From NCBI RefSeq assembly GCF_002950945.1, contig NZ_CP012673.1, positions 3,762,501 through 3,826,500 on the forward strand: a stretch of 64,000 nucleotides of DNA, given 5' to 3'. This document shows positions 52,729 to 60,738 of this stretch, in pieces (the stretch's first letter is position 1; every line of letters starts with the position of its first letter). This DNA is from Sorangium cellulosum. GTDB taxonomy: Bacteria; Myxococcota_A; Polyangia; Polyangiales; Polyangiaceae. The notes under the pieces were generated by a model. It was not told the DNA's origin and did no database searches. It saw only the letters and a list, made by a program, of their open reading frames with translations. The position numbers were made by a program, and so were the translations under genes.

Positions 52729-53613
52729 TCAGTCGATCCTGCGAAGCTCGTATTGAGCGAGGGAGCTGTAGTGCTTGTCGAACGCGTTCACGCACGTCGA
52801 CAGGTAACGATCGTAGTCGTCGAAGACCTTGTTCCCCCACGTCGACCGGATGGTCGTCTCGTTCAGCCGGAGCCGGCGCAGCCACTCCGCGGTGGTGCGC
52901 TGGTAGTGCTCGCGCCGCGTGTTCACCTGCACCACTTCCCAGTAGGGGTTCACCGCCTGGATGATGTCCTCGAGCCGAGGATTCAGGCCGCCCGGGAAGA
53001 TCTCGCGGGTCACGAAGTAGATGTCCTCGAGCTCCGCCTTCGTGCCGGCCGGGAGCGCGCCCCAGGGCGACATCCGCGGCGTCCGGTTGCGGAGGATCGT
53101 CTGGAGGCCGAACCAGGCGCCCTTGTTCGTGAGCTCCCAGGCCTTCTTGAAGTAGGCCCGGTAGATGTCGATCGCCTTGCCCTGGCGCGCCTCCTCGGGC
53201 GAGCACAGGTGGTCGATCATGCAGATCGAGATGAGGCTGTCGAAGCGCTCCGCCGTCGTGAAGGCGCGGAAGTCGCCGCCGATCACCTCGACGCCGGGGA
53301 TCTTGCGGGCGTTCACCTCCGCGGCCTGCGCGGTGGAGAGCGTGACGCCGACCGCGCGCTTCACGCCGCGCGTCGTGGCCACGTACTCGAGCGCCGCGCC
53401 CCAGCCGCAGCCGATGTCGAGGACCTTCTTCTCGGGCGCCACCTTGGCGAAATCCGAGAGGATCCGGAGCTTGTTCAGCTGCGCTGCCTCGAGCGGCTGC
53501 TCGGGGGACTCGAAGACGGCGCATGTGTAGTTCATGCGCTCGTCGAGCCACAGCCTGAAGAACTCGTTCGAGACGTCGTAGCTGACCTCGACCTCGGCCT
53601 TACTGGATCCCAT
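52729..53613 (-). CDS. CFA-synthase-family SAM methyltransferase acting on an acyl chain
   Basis: The 294-residue protein starts MGSSKAEVEVSYDVSNEFFR with AAGGAG 7 bases upstream. Family motifs are RMNYTCAVFESP (the conserved Cys), VLDIGCGWGAALEYVA (SAM loop) and GVTLSTAQAAEVNAR. In cyclopropane synthases the bicarbonate that removes the proton is held by Cys, Glu, His, Ile and Tyr. Here Cys and the Tyr (REHYQR) are kept. The usual FEH-type segment reads MIDHLCS, and the usual LLHTI segment reads GLQTI. The Glu and His therefore look changed to Asp and Gln. The product may be a methyl branch or other alkylation rather than a ring. Its start overlaps the ligase gene by 14 bases. Confidence 0.9.
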   Translation of the reverse strand: MGSSKAEVEVSYDVSNEFFRLWLDERMNYTCAVFESPEQPLEAAQLNKLRILSDFAKVAPEKKVLDIGCGWGAALEYVATTRGVKRAVGVTLSTAQAAEVNARKIPGVEVIGGDFRAFTTAERFDSLISICMIDHLCSPEEARQGKAIDIYRAYFKKAWELTNKGAWFGLQTILRNRTPRMSPWGALPAGTKAELEDIYFVTREIFPGGLNPRLEDIIQAVNPYWEVVQVNTRREHYQRTTAEWLRRLRLNETTIRSTWGNKVFDDYDRYLSTCVNAFDKHYSSLAQYELRRID

Positions 53614-55408
53614 CGATAGCTCCTTCGACACGTGCCGGGATGCCGCCCGCGCGGCCCCCATCGTTTCTCACTGCGGCGCCGCCCGCGCGGTCCGCGCCGC
53701 CGTGCGGGGGCGGCGCCTCGGCCTGGTCGGCGTCCGTGGCGAGCTCGAGCTCGCCGGCCTCGAAGCGCCGCTTCATCTCGCGGCGCCGCACCTTGCCGCT
53801 CGACGTCTTCGCCAGCGTCCCCCGCTTGATCGCCACGACCTCGGAGAGCTGCACGCCGAGCTCCGCGCGCACGGCCTGGAGGACCGCCTGCGCGACGCTG
53901 GAGGCGCTCCGCTTGACCTCGGCGACCACCACGGCCCGCTCGGCGCCGGAGGCGCCGAGGCAGGAGAACGCCGCGCAGTGGCCGTCGCGCACCCCCTCGA
54001 CGGAGGCCGCGACGCGCTCGATGTCCTGCGGGTAGTAGTTCTTGCCGCCCAGGATGATGAGGTCCTTGGAGCGGCCGCAGATGTAGACCTCGCCGCCGGC
54101 GGTATAGCCGAGATCGCCCGTCCGCAGCCAGCCGCCGCCGAACGTCGCCTCGGTCTGCTCCGGCTCGTTGAAGTAGCCGGCCGCGATGCTGGGCCCGCGC
54201 ACCCAGATCTCGCCCACCTCGCGCTCGCCGAGCTTCGCGCCGTCCGGCCCGGCGATGATCAGCTCGTGGCAGGGGAGCGGGCGGCCGCACGACACGAGCT
54301 CCAGCGACGCGCCGCCGTTCGCGGGGCGCGCCTTCCCGGCCTGCATCGCCTTCACGTCCACGCGGTCGGTGGTGAGCGGGGCCTCCAGGTCGCTGAAGGA
54401 GATCGCCAGCGTGGCCTCGGCCATGCCGTACGAGGGCAGGATGCTCTCCGGGCGGAGCCCCTGCTTGCCGAAGCGGTCCAGGAAGGCGCGGAGCACGTCG
54501 GCCTGGATCGGCTCGGCCCCGCACCCGAGCGCGCGCAGGCAGGAGAGATCCCAGCCCGCGGCCTGCGTCTCGGTGACCGCGCGCGTCGCGAGGGCGAACG
54601 CGAAGTTCGGCGCGAAGGTGATCGTGCCGCGGAAGCGGTGGATCGCGTCGAGCCACAGCGACGGGCGGCGGATGAACGCCGTCGTCGGCAGGAACATCAC
54701 CGGCACGAGCGCGTAGAGCGGGGCCACGACGAAGCCGATGAGCCCCATGTCGTGGTAGAGCGGCAGCCAGCTGACGCCGCGATCCTCGGGCGTGGAGCGC
54801 AGCCCGTCGAACATGATCGCGTGGCTGTTCACCGACAGGTTGCGGTGCGTCACCATCACGCCCTTGGGCCGCGAGGTGCTCCCCGACGTGAACTGCAGGA
54901 ACGCGAGGTCGTCGAGCGACACCTGCCACGCGTCGTCCGCCTCGGCCGCGTCGAGGCCCTCGGGCGCGCGGAGGTCGCGCTCGAGCACGACGCGCAGCCC
55001 CGGCGCGCCGGCCTGGCCGACCGCGGCCAGGTAGGCGTCGATCATCTCCTTGAGCGGCTCGTTCGTGACGAGCACGCCGGCGCCCGACGCCTCGAGGATG
55101 TGCCGCACCGTCTCGCTGTAGGCCTCGAGCTTGGCCAGCGACTGCGGCGGGTACATCGGGACGGCGACGATGCCCGCCGTGAGCGCGCCCACGAAGGTCA
55201 GCACGAACTCGTCGGCCTCGGTCAGGATCAGGGCGACCCGATCGCCCTTGCGGAGGCCGAGCGCGCGGAGCGCACGAGCCCGGCGCCGCGCCTCGCGCCA
55301 GAGCTCGGCGTAGGTGACCGACCGCTCCTCCCCCGAGCTGCGAACGAACTTGACCGCTCGATCGGCGTGCGCCGCGTTTTGCTGGAGGACCTCGACGAAG
55401 GTTCGCAT
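53600..55408 (-). CDS. Fatty acyl-AMP ligase (FAAL)
   Basis: It activates a free fatty acid as acyl-adenylate and transfers it to an ACP. The 602-residue protein starts MRTFVEVLQQNAAHADRAVK. Adenylation motifs are FLQFTSGSTSRPKGVMVTHR (P-loop), SWLPLYHDMGLIGFVVAPLY, LRALGCGAEPIQADVLRAFL, YGMAEATLAISF and GWLRTGDLGYTAGGEVYICG. The C-terminal KTSSGKVRRREMKRR carries the catalytic Lys. GAEPIQ and SYGMAEATL are typical of FAALs rather than acyl-CoA ligases. It is the first gene of a five-gene operon with methyltransferase, ACP, desaturase and ketosynthase. Frames upstream to 55489 are open, but the ATG at 55408 gives the canonical start. A 27-residue charged tail follows the ligase domain. Confidence 0.93.
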   Translation of the reverse strand: MRTFVEVLQQNAAHADRAVKFVRSSGEERSVTYAELWREARRRARALRALGLRKGDRVALILTEADEFVLTFVGALTAGIVAVPMYPPQSLAKLEAYSETVRHILEASGAGVLVTNEPLKEMIDAYLAAVGQAGAPGLRVVLERDLRAPEGLDAAEADDAWQVSLDDLAFLQFTSGSTSRPKGVMVTHRNLSVNSHAIMFDGLRSTPEDRGVSWLPLYHDMGLIGFVVAPLYALVPVMFLPTTAFIRRPSLWLDAIHRFRGTITFAPNFAFALATRAVTETQAAGWDLSCLRALGCGAEPIQADVLRAFLDRFGKQGLRPESILPSYGMAEATLAISFSDLEAPLTTDRVDVKAMQAGKARPANGGASLELVSCGRPLPCHELIIAGPDGAKLGEREVGEIWVRGPSIAAGYFNEPEQTEATFGGGWLRTGDLGYTAGGEVYICGRSKDLIILGGKNYYPQDIERVAASVEGVRDGHCAAFSCLGASGAERAVVVAEVKRSASSVAQAVLQAVRAELGVQLSEVVAIKRGTLAKTSSGKVRRREMKRRFEAGELELATDADQAEAPPPHGGADRAGGAAVRNDGGRAGGIPARVEGAIDGIQ

Positions 55409-55792
55409 GGCTCTCTGGCAGTCCTGGCTACCCGGCAGGGACAGAGCTGTCCGACAAGGACAACCCGGACTTCGGTGCGCGCCAGCCATAAGCGAAATCC
55501 GGGCCAGGGCAAACAGAAAACACCAAATTGCAGGCTTTACGCAGGATTTCTGCGCGACGGTGGCCTCGGATGACGAAAAACCGTGCGCACGGTGCGTCGA
55601 AAATTCGTCACATCGACCCCTTGGTGCGAAATGTCATTCGCACGCGGTGGGCGCGGGACGCCCAGTGTGGCCGCGGCGACTCTGCCCGGGCGCAGCACCG
55701 ACGTGCTGGAGCGCCCGCTTAGCACGTTTGCCGTCGCGCTGGCTCGGTTCCGCGGCGCGGTGCATGCCGTCGCGCGGGGATCGACGGCGCAC
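55409..55792. other. Intergenic region upstream of the acyl operon
   Basis: These 384 bases lie between the acyl-ligase start and the terminator of the Gld-like operon, both on the minus strand, so the acyl operon has its own promoter here. The segment about 55490-55640 is AT-richer than the surroundings and contains several inverted repeats. No gene is supported. Confidence 0.5.
55571..55643. promoter_or_regulatory. Cluster of inverted repeats, candidate operators of the acyl operon
   Basis: Three symmetric elements lie 163-235 bases upstream of the acyl-ligase start. TGACGAA (55571-55577) pairs with TTCGTCA (55604-55610). Inside it is the perfect 12-base palindrome CCGTGCGCACGG (55581-55592). 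Beyond it, GTGCGAA (55624-55630) pairs with TTCGCAC (55637-55643) around a 6-base spacer. Such sites suit TetR- or GntR-type dimers. No regulator gene is adjacent. Confidence 0.5.
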
Positions 55793-55827
55793 AAAAAAAC
55801 GAAGAGGCGCCGGTCTCCCGGCGCCTC
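55793..55827 (-). terminator. Intrinsic terminator of the Gld-like operon
   Basis: On the minus strand a perfect 10-base-pair stem (55827-55818 with 55813-55804, GAGGCGCCGG type) with a 4-base loop is followed, after a short gap, by seven T (55799-55793). It lies 32 bases after the stop of the DUF4340 gene. Confidence 0.9.
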
Positions 55828-55858
55828 TCGATCTCACGCTCACGCGCGACGGGGCTGG

Positions 55859-56941
55859 CTACTCGGCGCCGCCGAGGTCCATGTGGCTCGCCTCGTCGTC
55901 GTGGGCCTCATGGGCGGCGTCGCCCTTCTTGTCGTCCTTCTTCTCGCTCTTCTCGAACTTCTTCTGGTCCGCGACGGCCCAGTCGGCCGACCAGGACGAG
56001 AGCACGTAGATCGTGCCGTCGCCGCCTTCCTTCACGGCGTAGCGGCTCGACCCCTTCGCGACCTTGCCGACCTTGATGGTGAAGTCGCCGCCGTCGTCCT
56101 TGAGCTTGATCTTGACGATGCCGCCCTCGGTCGCCGCGTTGTCGAGCCCGGTGTCGGACTTCGCGTCGCCGAAGTCCTCCGCGTTGAGGTTCTGGTAGCC
56201 GCGCAGGAGGTCCTTCACCTTGTTCTCGTCGAGCTTCTCCCACTTCGGGGCGGGCGCGCCGATCTTGCCGCCCTTGTCGCGGGGCGCGAACGTGCCGGTC
56301 CACTTGTCGTCGTTCTTCGAGAAGCTGAACAGGCCGTTCTTGTTCTCGACGGAGGCCTGGATCACGTTGTCGTCCTCGAACTTGAGGATCGACGTCTCGC
56401 GCCAGTTCTTCGGCTCCCGCGTGTAGAGGTAGCTCGAGTAGCCGGCCGCGACGTAGACCCCGTCCTTGCCGGCGACGCGCGCCATCTGCCCGCGCGAGCC
56501 GCTCTTGCCGAAGTACATGTCGAGCGCCTTCTCGTCGCCCTTGAACGCGACGACGTGGACCGCCTTGTCGTCGTTGAGCTCGTACTGGCCGTAGGTGCCG
56601 GTCGTCCGGTCGATCACCTCCTTCAGCTTGAGCTCCTTCAGGTTGTCGAGCAGGCTGCGCACGTTCGCCGCGTTCGCCTTCGCGTTCACCGGCTGCGTGA
56701 CCTCCCACGCGTCGCCCTTTTTCTCGAGCGTCACGTCGGACTTGTCGGCGTTCTTGATCGAGATCTTCGTGATCTTCTCGACGTCGTCCTTCGGCACCCC
56801 GACGCTCGGCAGGTCCGCGGTCGCGGCCGTCGCCGAGTGCGCGGAGAGCTCCTCGCTCTTCTTCTTCTGCGTGATGTACACGCCCAGGCCGAGGAGCGCG
56901 AGGACGGCGAGGGCGATGTAGATTCTGTGCTCGGTCTTCAT
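55859..56941 (-). CDS. DUF4340 domain protein, membrane anchored
   Basis: The 360-residue protein starts MKTEHRIYIALAVLALLGLG, a single N-terminal membrane helix. A lysine-rich periplasmic domain with repeated beta elements follows (ITKISIKNADKSDVTLEKKG, DAWEVTQPVNAKANAANVRS, LLDNLKELKLKEVI), the DUF4340 pattern. The C-terminus is highly charged (KKFEKSEKKDDKKGDAAHEA). DUF4340 proteins are regularly found with GldG-like ABC components, as here. The role is unknown but is likely structural in the same envelope complex. It is the last gene of the operon and is followed by a strong terminator. Confidence 0.9.
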   Translation of the reverse strand: MKTEHRIYIALAVLALLGLGVYITQKKKSEELSAHSATAATADLPSVGVPKDDVEKITKISIKNADKSDVTLEKKGDAWEVTQPVNAKANAANVRSLLDNLKELKLKEVIDRTTGTYGQYELNDDKAVHVVAFKGDEKALDMYFGKSGSRGQMARVAGKDGVYVAAGYSSYLYTREPKNWRETSILKFEDDNVIQASVENKNGLFSFSKNDDKWTGTFAPRDKGGKIGAPAPKWEKLDENKVKDLLRGYQNLNAEDFGDAKSDTGLDNAATEGGIVKIKLKDDGGDFTIKVGKVAKGSSRYAVKEGGDGTIYVLSSWSADWAVADQKKFEKSEKKDDKKGDAAHEAHDDEASHMDLGGAE

Positions 56942-56967
56942 GGCTCTTTACCCCGTGGGGCTCTGGC

Positions 56968-58809
56968 TCAATCGAGCTTGATGTTCTCGCGGGCGCTCTC
57001 GCGCCGCCGCCACCGGACGAGGCCGAAGACGGCGAACAGGGCGGCCGGCAGCAGCGTGAGCGTCCACTGCACGCGCGTCTGCACGCTCTTGCGCTGCGCC
57101 CGGTACTCCTCGGCCTTCCTGGTCAGGCTGGCCTCGTCGTCCTCCGCCTCCTGCTTCGGCTTCTCGATGTCCGAGTAGGTGAGGTTCGTCTCGCCGAGCA
57201 GCTTCGCGCTGGCCGCGAGGAGCGTGCTGTCCCCCGCCATCCAGTCGAGCGTGTTCTTGAGCGCGAGGATCGTGTTGGTCAGGTACTTCTGCGCGTAGGG
57301 CTGCGACAGCATCTGCAGGTCCTCGTCGCCGCCCATCCCGCCCATCATCGCCATCTGCGGCGGCATGGGGGGCGGGTTGCCGGCGCGCGCGAACGGGTTC
57401 GCGAGGAACTGCGACGCCGAGACCACGAGCACCCGGCTCGGGCCGGCGCTCTCCGCGGGCGCCGCGATGCCGAGCGCCTCCTGTCCGCCGAAGGCGCTCT
57501 TCAGCTTGCCCTCGACGGTCACCCCGATCGCGTGCTGCGCGCGCTCGCCCTTCGGCGCCCAGTCCGAGCGGATCTTCATGTCGATCGTCTCGGCGGCGTC
57601 GACGGTCGTGTTCGGCGTCGAGCGCGCGACGACCTTCACCGTCGCCTCGGGCTGCTTCTCCGGGTGCGGCACGAGCGTCGACGGGAAGGGGAAGGCGAGC
57701 TCTGCCAGGCGGAAGAAGCCGGGGAACGCCGTGTCGAGGAGCTGCTCCTTCTCGTCGAGGCGGCTGTCCTCCTGGAGCTGGAGGATGCCCGGCGCCCGGA
57801 ACCACAGGAGCTGGCCGGACTGCGTCTGCACCGGCAGCGCCATGGAGCGGCTCCAGTCGAGGACCGCCTCCTTCTTCATCTCGACGCCGTAGCCATCGAG
57901 CAGCTTCTCGAGGCCCCAGGTGTTGAGCGTCGCCTTCATCGCCGGGTCGGACGCCTTGAGGTTCACGGCGCCGGCGAAGACGGCGAGCGCCTTGTTGCCG
58001 AGCATCAGGAACTGGTCGATGCGGCGCAGCTCCTTCTCCGTGAACTCCTTGCCGGGCTGGGTGACGATGATCCCGACGAGGTCCTTGTTGATCTCGGCGT
58101 CGCCGCCCTTCAGGTCGACGTCCTCGAACTTGTAGAACGGCAGCGCCTGCTCGAGGATGCCCTTCATGTTGGGGCCGGGCCGCCCGCCCTGGGACGCGAT
58201 GAGGTTCGCCTCGGAGAGCTTGATCTCGTCCTTGCCCGTGACGATGCCGAACGTCTGGTTGATGTTGTCGGCGCGGTCGCGGAGCTCACGGATCTTGTTC
58301 GTGATCCAGAACTCGAGCCCCTGCGACTGGTCGGGCGAGAGGATCGGGATCGCCTCCTTCTCGCTGCCGTACTTGAACGAGATGCCCATGAACCCGCGGG
58401 TGATGGTCGCCTGGTCCTGGCCGGTCTCGCTCCCCTCGCCGAACGCGGCCTCCTGGAGGCCGGCCTCCTTGGCGGCGGCGCGCTGCTCGTCGGTCTTCGG
58501 CTCGATGATCGTGTAGTGGAGCTTGCCGTTCGAGGCCTGCTCGTACTCGTTCATCAGGTCGGTGAGGTCCTGGATGAACGCCTCGTGCTTCGGGAGCCCG
58601 CGGGTGACGTAGATGTCGACCTGGAGGTCCTGCTTGAGCCCCTCGCGGACGAGGTGGGCGGAGCCCTTCGACAGCGTGAAGCGCTCGTTCTTCGTCAGAT
58701 CGAAGCGCTTGTAGGCGCTGTAGGAGATGACGTTGGCCACCACGAGGATGGCGGCCACGATGGCCAGGTAGACGCCGGTTTGCGTCGCGGCTTTGGCTTT
58801 CCGTTCCAT
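56968..58809 (-). CDS. GldG-like ABC transporter auxiliary protein
   Basis: This 613-residue protein has an N-terminal membrane helix (TGVYLAIVAAILVVANVISY). A large periplasmic part follows with the GldG/DUF7088-type features: RFDLTKNERFTLSKGSAHLV, LQVDIYVTRGLPKHEAFIQD, LMNEYEQASNGKLHYTI, LVGIIVTQPGKEFTEKELRR and IDQFLMLGNKALAVFAGAVN. A C-terminal helix (RVQWTLTLLPAALFAVFGLV) ends in RWRRRESAR. In Bacteroidetes GldG acts with GldA and GldF in gliding. In other phyla the function of this complex is not settled. It lies 9 bases after the permease gene. Confidence 0.92.
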   Translation of the reverse strand: MERKAKAATQTGVYLAIVAAILVVANVISYSAYKRFDLTKNERFTLSKGSAHLVREGLKQDLQVDIYVTRGLPKHEAFIQDLTDLMNEYEQASNGKLHYTIIEPKTDEQRAAAKEAGLQEAAFGEGSETGQDQATITRGFMGISFKYGSEKEAIPILSPDQSQGLEFWITNKIRELRDRADNINQTFGIVTGKDEIKLSEANLIASQGGRPGPNMKGILEQALPFYKFEDVDLKGGDAEINKDLVGIIVTQPGKEFTEKELRRIDQFLMLGNKALAVFAGAVNLKASDPAMKATLNTWGLEKLLDGYGVEMKKEAVLDWSRSMALPVQTQSGQLLWFRAPGILQLQEDSRLDEKEQLLDTAFPGFFRLAELAFPFPSTLVPHPEKQPEATVKVVARSTPNTTVDAAETIDMKIRSDWAPKGERAQHAIGVTVEGKLKSAFGGQEALGIAAPAESAGPSRVLVVSASQFLANPFARAGNPPPMPPQMAMMGGMGGDEDLQMLSQPYAQKYLTNTILALKNTLDWMAGDSTLLAASAKLLGETNLTYSDIEKPKQEAEDDEASLTRKAEEYRAQRKSVQTRVQWTLTLLPAALFAVFGLVRWRRRESARENIKLD

Positions 58810-58818
58810 GGGTAGTCC

Positions 58819-59553
58819 TTACGCCCACTTCCTGCGCTCGAGCGCCCTGAACGCGGCCATCAGGCAGCCGACGGCGATCGAGAGGAAGAAGACGACGTCT
58901 CGGGTGGACACCATGCCGCGCGCGAACGGCGCGAGGCGCGTGTCGAAGCTGATGAAGGCGAGCACATCCCGCACGGCGGGCGGCGCGTTGTCGGACGCGG
59001 CGCCGATGAAGTGCAGGAAGAGGAGGAGCATGAAGGTGATGAAGAACGCGATCACCTGGCTCTCCGTGAGCGCCGAGATGAGCAGGCCAATCGCGACCGC
59101 CGCGGCGCTGTAGAGCACGAGGCCGATGTAGCCCGAGATCACCGGCCCGCTGTCGAGCGCGCCGAGGTGCCAGGGGGTCACGAACATCATGATCGGGTAG
59201 AGCGTGGTCGCGGCGATGAGCACGAGCACGAGCCCCCAGGCCCCGAGGAACTTGCCGAGGATGACCTCGTGGTCCTTGACCGGGAGGGTGATGAGCATCT
59301 CCAGCGTCCCGCTCCGCCGCTCCTCGGCGAGGAGGCGCATCGTCACGACGGGGATGACGAGGAACGACAGGCCGCGCGGGGCCTGCGCGAACAGCTGCGC
59401 GAGCGAGGCGCGATCGGCCTGCCAGAAGCCGCCGTTCAGGTAGAAGAAGACGAAGCCGAGCGCGATCAGCCCGAGGCAGATCACGACATAGGCCAGGGGG
59501 GAATCGAAGTTGGAGCGGAACTCCCGCTTCGCGATGGTCAGGGTGGTGCTCAT
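58819..59553 (-). CDS. ABC-2 type permease, GldF-like
   Basis: The 244-residue protein has six membrane segments: VICLGLIALGFVFFYLNGGF, GLSFLVIPVVTMRLLAEERR, GAWGLVLVLIAATTLYPIMM, VISGYIGLVLYSAAAVAIGL, QVIAFFITFMLLLFLHFIGA and a final VVFFLSIAVGCLMAAFRALE. EERRSGTLEMLITLPVKDHE is the ABC-2 coupling motif that contacts the ATPase. It is 6 bases downstream of the ATPase gene and upstream of the GldG-like gene, so it should form the membrane channel of this complex. Confidence 0.93.
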   Translation of the reverse strand: MSTTLTIAKREFRSNFDSPLAYVVICLGLIALGFVFFYLNGGFWQADRASLAQLFAQAPRGLSFLVIPVVTMRLLAEERRSGTLEMLITLPVKDHEVILGKFLGAWGLVLVLIAATTLYPIMMFVTPWHLGALDSGPVISGYIGLVLYSAAAVAIGLLISALTESQVIAFFITFMLLLFLHFIGAASDNAPPAVRDVLAFISFDTRLAPFARGMVSTRDVVFFLSIAVGCLMAAFRALERRKWA

Positions 59554-59559
59554 AACCGT

Positions 59560-60738
59560 TCAGCCCTTCTTCTTGGCGGGCGCCTCTTCCTCCGCGCCTG
59601 CGTCGCCGTCGTCCTTCGCCTCGTCGCCGGCGGTGTCGTCGTCCTCGTCCTCGTCGTCTTCGTCCTCGTCGTCGCTCGCCGAGGCCTCGTCCTCTTCGTC
59701 GAGGTCGTCGGTGATCAGCTTGCGGCCGCGGTCCTTCCGCTCGTCGCCGCGGGTGAGCGCCTTGAAGACGTCCTCGAGGCTCTGCGAGTCGCGCCGCATC
59801 TCGAGCAGGAGCCAGCCCTTCTGGACGATGAGCTGGAAGAGCTCGGGCCGGATGTCGCCGCCGAGCGCGCCGAGCAGCTGGAAGCTGTGGGCGTTGTCGT
59901 CGGTCGGCAGCTCGGTGACGCTGGTGACGCCGGGCAGCCTGGCGAGCGCCTCCTGGACCTCCTGGGCGGTCGGCGGCTTGCGCGTGCCCGCCCGGTAGCC
60001 CTCGGCGCCCTCGAACACCTTCTTCTCGTGGACGGTGACGACGTACCGGACCTTGCCGCTCTTCGCGCGGATCTCGTCGAGCGGGCCGTCGGCGACGACG
60101 CGCCCCTTGGAGACGATGATGGCGCGGGCGCACGCGGCCTCGACCTCGGAGAGGTTGTGGGTCGAGAGCAGGATCGTCCGCTCCTTGCCGATTTCCTTGA
60201 TGTAGCGGATGACCTCGGCCTTCTCGTTCGGGTCGAGGTCGCTCGTCGGCTCGTCGAGGATGAGGATCGGCGGGTCGTGCACGAGCGCCTGCCCGAGGCC
60301 GACGCGCTGGCGGTAGCCGTGGGACAGGTTCCGGATGTCCTTGCCGAGCACCTGGGCGAGGCCGCAGACCTCGACGATCCCCTTCATCCGCTTCCTGAAC
60401 ACCGACTGATCGAGCCCGCGCATGTCGGCGACGAAGGAGAGGTATTCCCAGACGTTCATCTCGCCGTAGAGCGGGGCGCGCTGGGGCAGGTAACCGAGCT
60501 TGCGCCGGACATCGAGCGGGTCGTCGAAGACGTCGTAGCCGTGCACCCGCGCTGTCCCGGCCGAAGCCGAGATGAAGCAGGTGAGGATGCGCATCGTCGT
60601 CGACTTGCCGGCCCCGTTCGGTCCGAGGAAGCCGACCACCTCGCCGCGATGGACCTCGAAGCTCACCTTGTCGAGCGCGCGCAGCGACCCATAGCGCTTG
60701 GTCAGCGAGCTCGCCTCGATCATCACATCGCTAGCCAA
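59560..60738 (-). CDS. ABC transporter ATP-binding protein, GldA-like, with acidic tail
   Basis: The ATPase of the Gld-like complex, 392 residues. Walker A is FLGPNGAGKSTTMRIL, the signature LSHGYRQRVGLGQAL, Walker B PPILILDEPTSDLDP, and the switch His is in LLSTHNLSEVEAA. After the ATPase (about 240 residues) comes a beta domain, then a strongly acidic tail of about 60 residues (DEDEDDEDEDDDTAGDEAKD) with a short basic end, KKKG. The TTG at 60738 lies 5-6 bases after AAGGAGG, a near-perfect ribosome site. The ATG five codons later (MIEASSLTKRYG) has none, so I choose TTG. Confidence 0.93.
   Translation of the reverse strand: MASDVMIEASSLTKRYGSLRALDKVSFEVHRGEVVGFLGPNGAGKSTTMRILTCFISASAGTARVHGYDVFDDPLDVRRKLGYLPQRAPLYGEMNVWEYLSFVADMRGLDQSVFRKRMKGIVEVCGLAQVLGKDIRNLSHGYRQRVGLGQALVHDPPILILDEPTSDLDPNEKAEVIRYIKEIGKERTILLSTHNLSEVEAACARAIIVSKGRVVADGPLDEIRAKSGKVRYVVTVHEKKVFEGAEGYRAGTRKPPTAQEVQEALARLPGVTSVTELPTDDNAHSFQLLGALGGDIRPELFQLIVQKGWLLLEMRRDSQSLEDVFKALTRGDERKDRGRKLITDDLDEEDEASASDDEDEDDEDEDDDTAGDEAKDDGDAGAEEEAPAKKKG

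Noticed and set aside
51605..53551. One 648-codon frame covering desaturase and the methyltransferase region
   Set aside because: Only the part from 52477 down carries the diiron motifs. Upstream it is a shadow of the ACP and methyltransferase genes, which have their own starts and ribosome sites.
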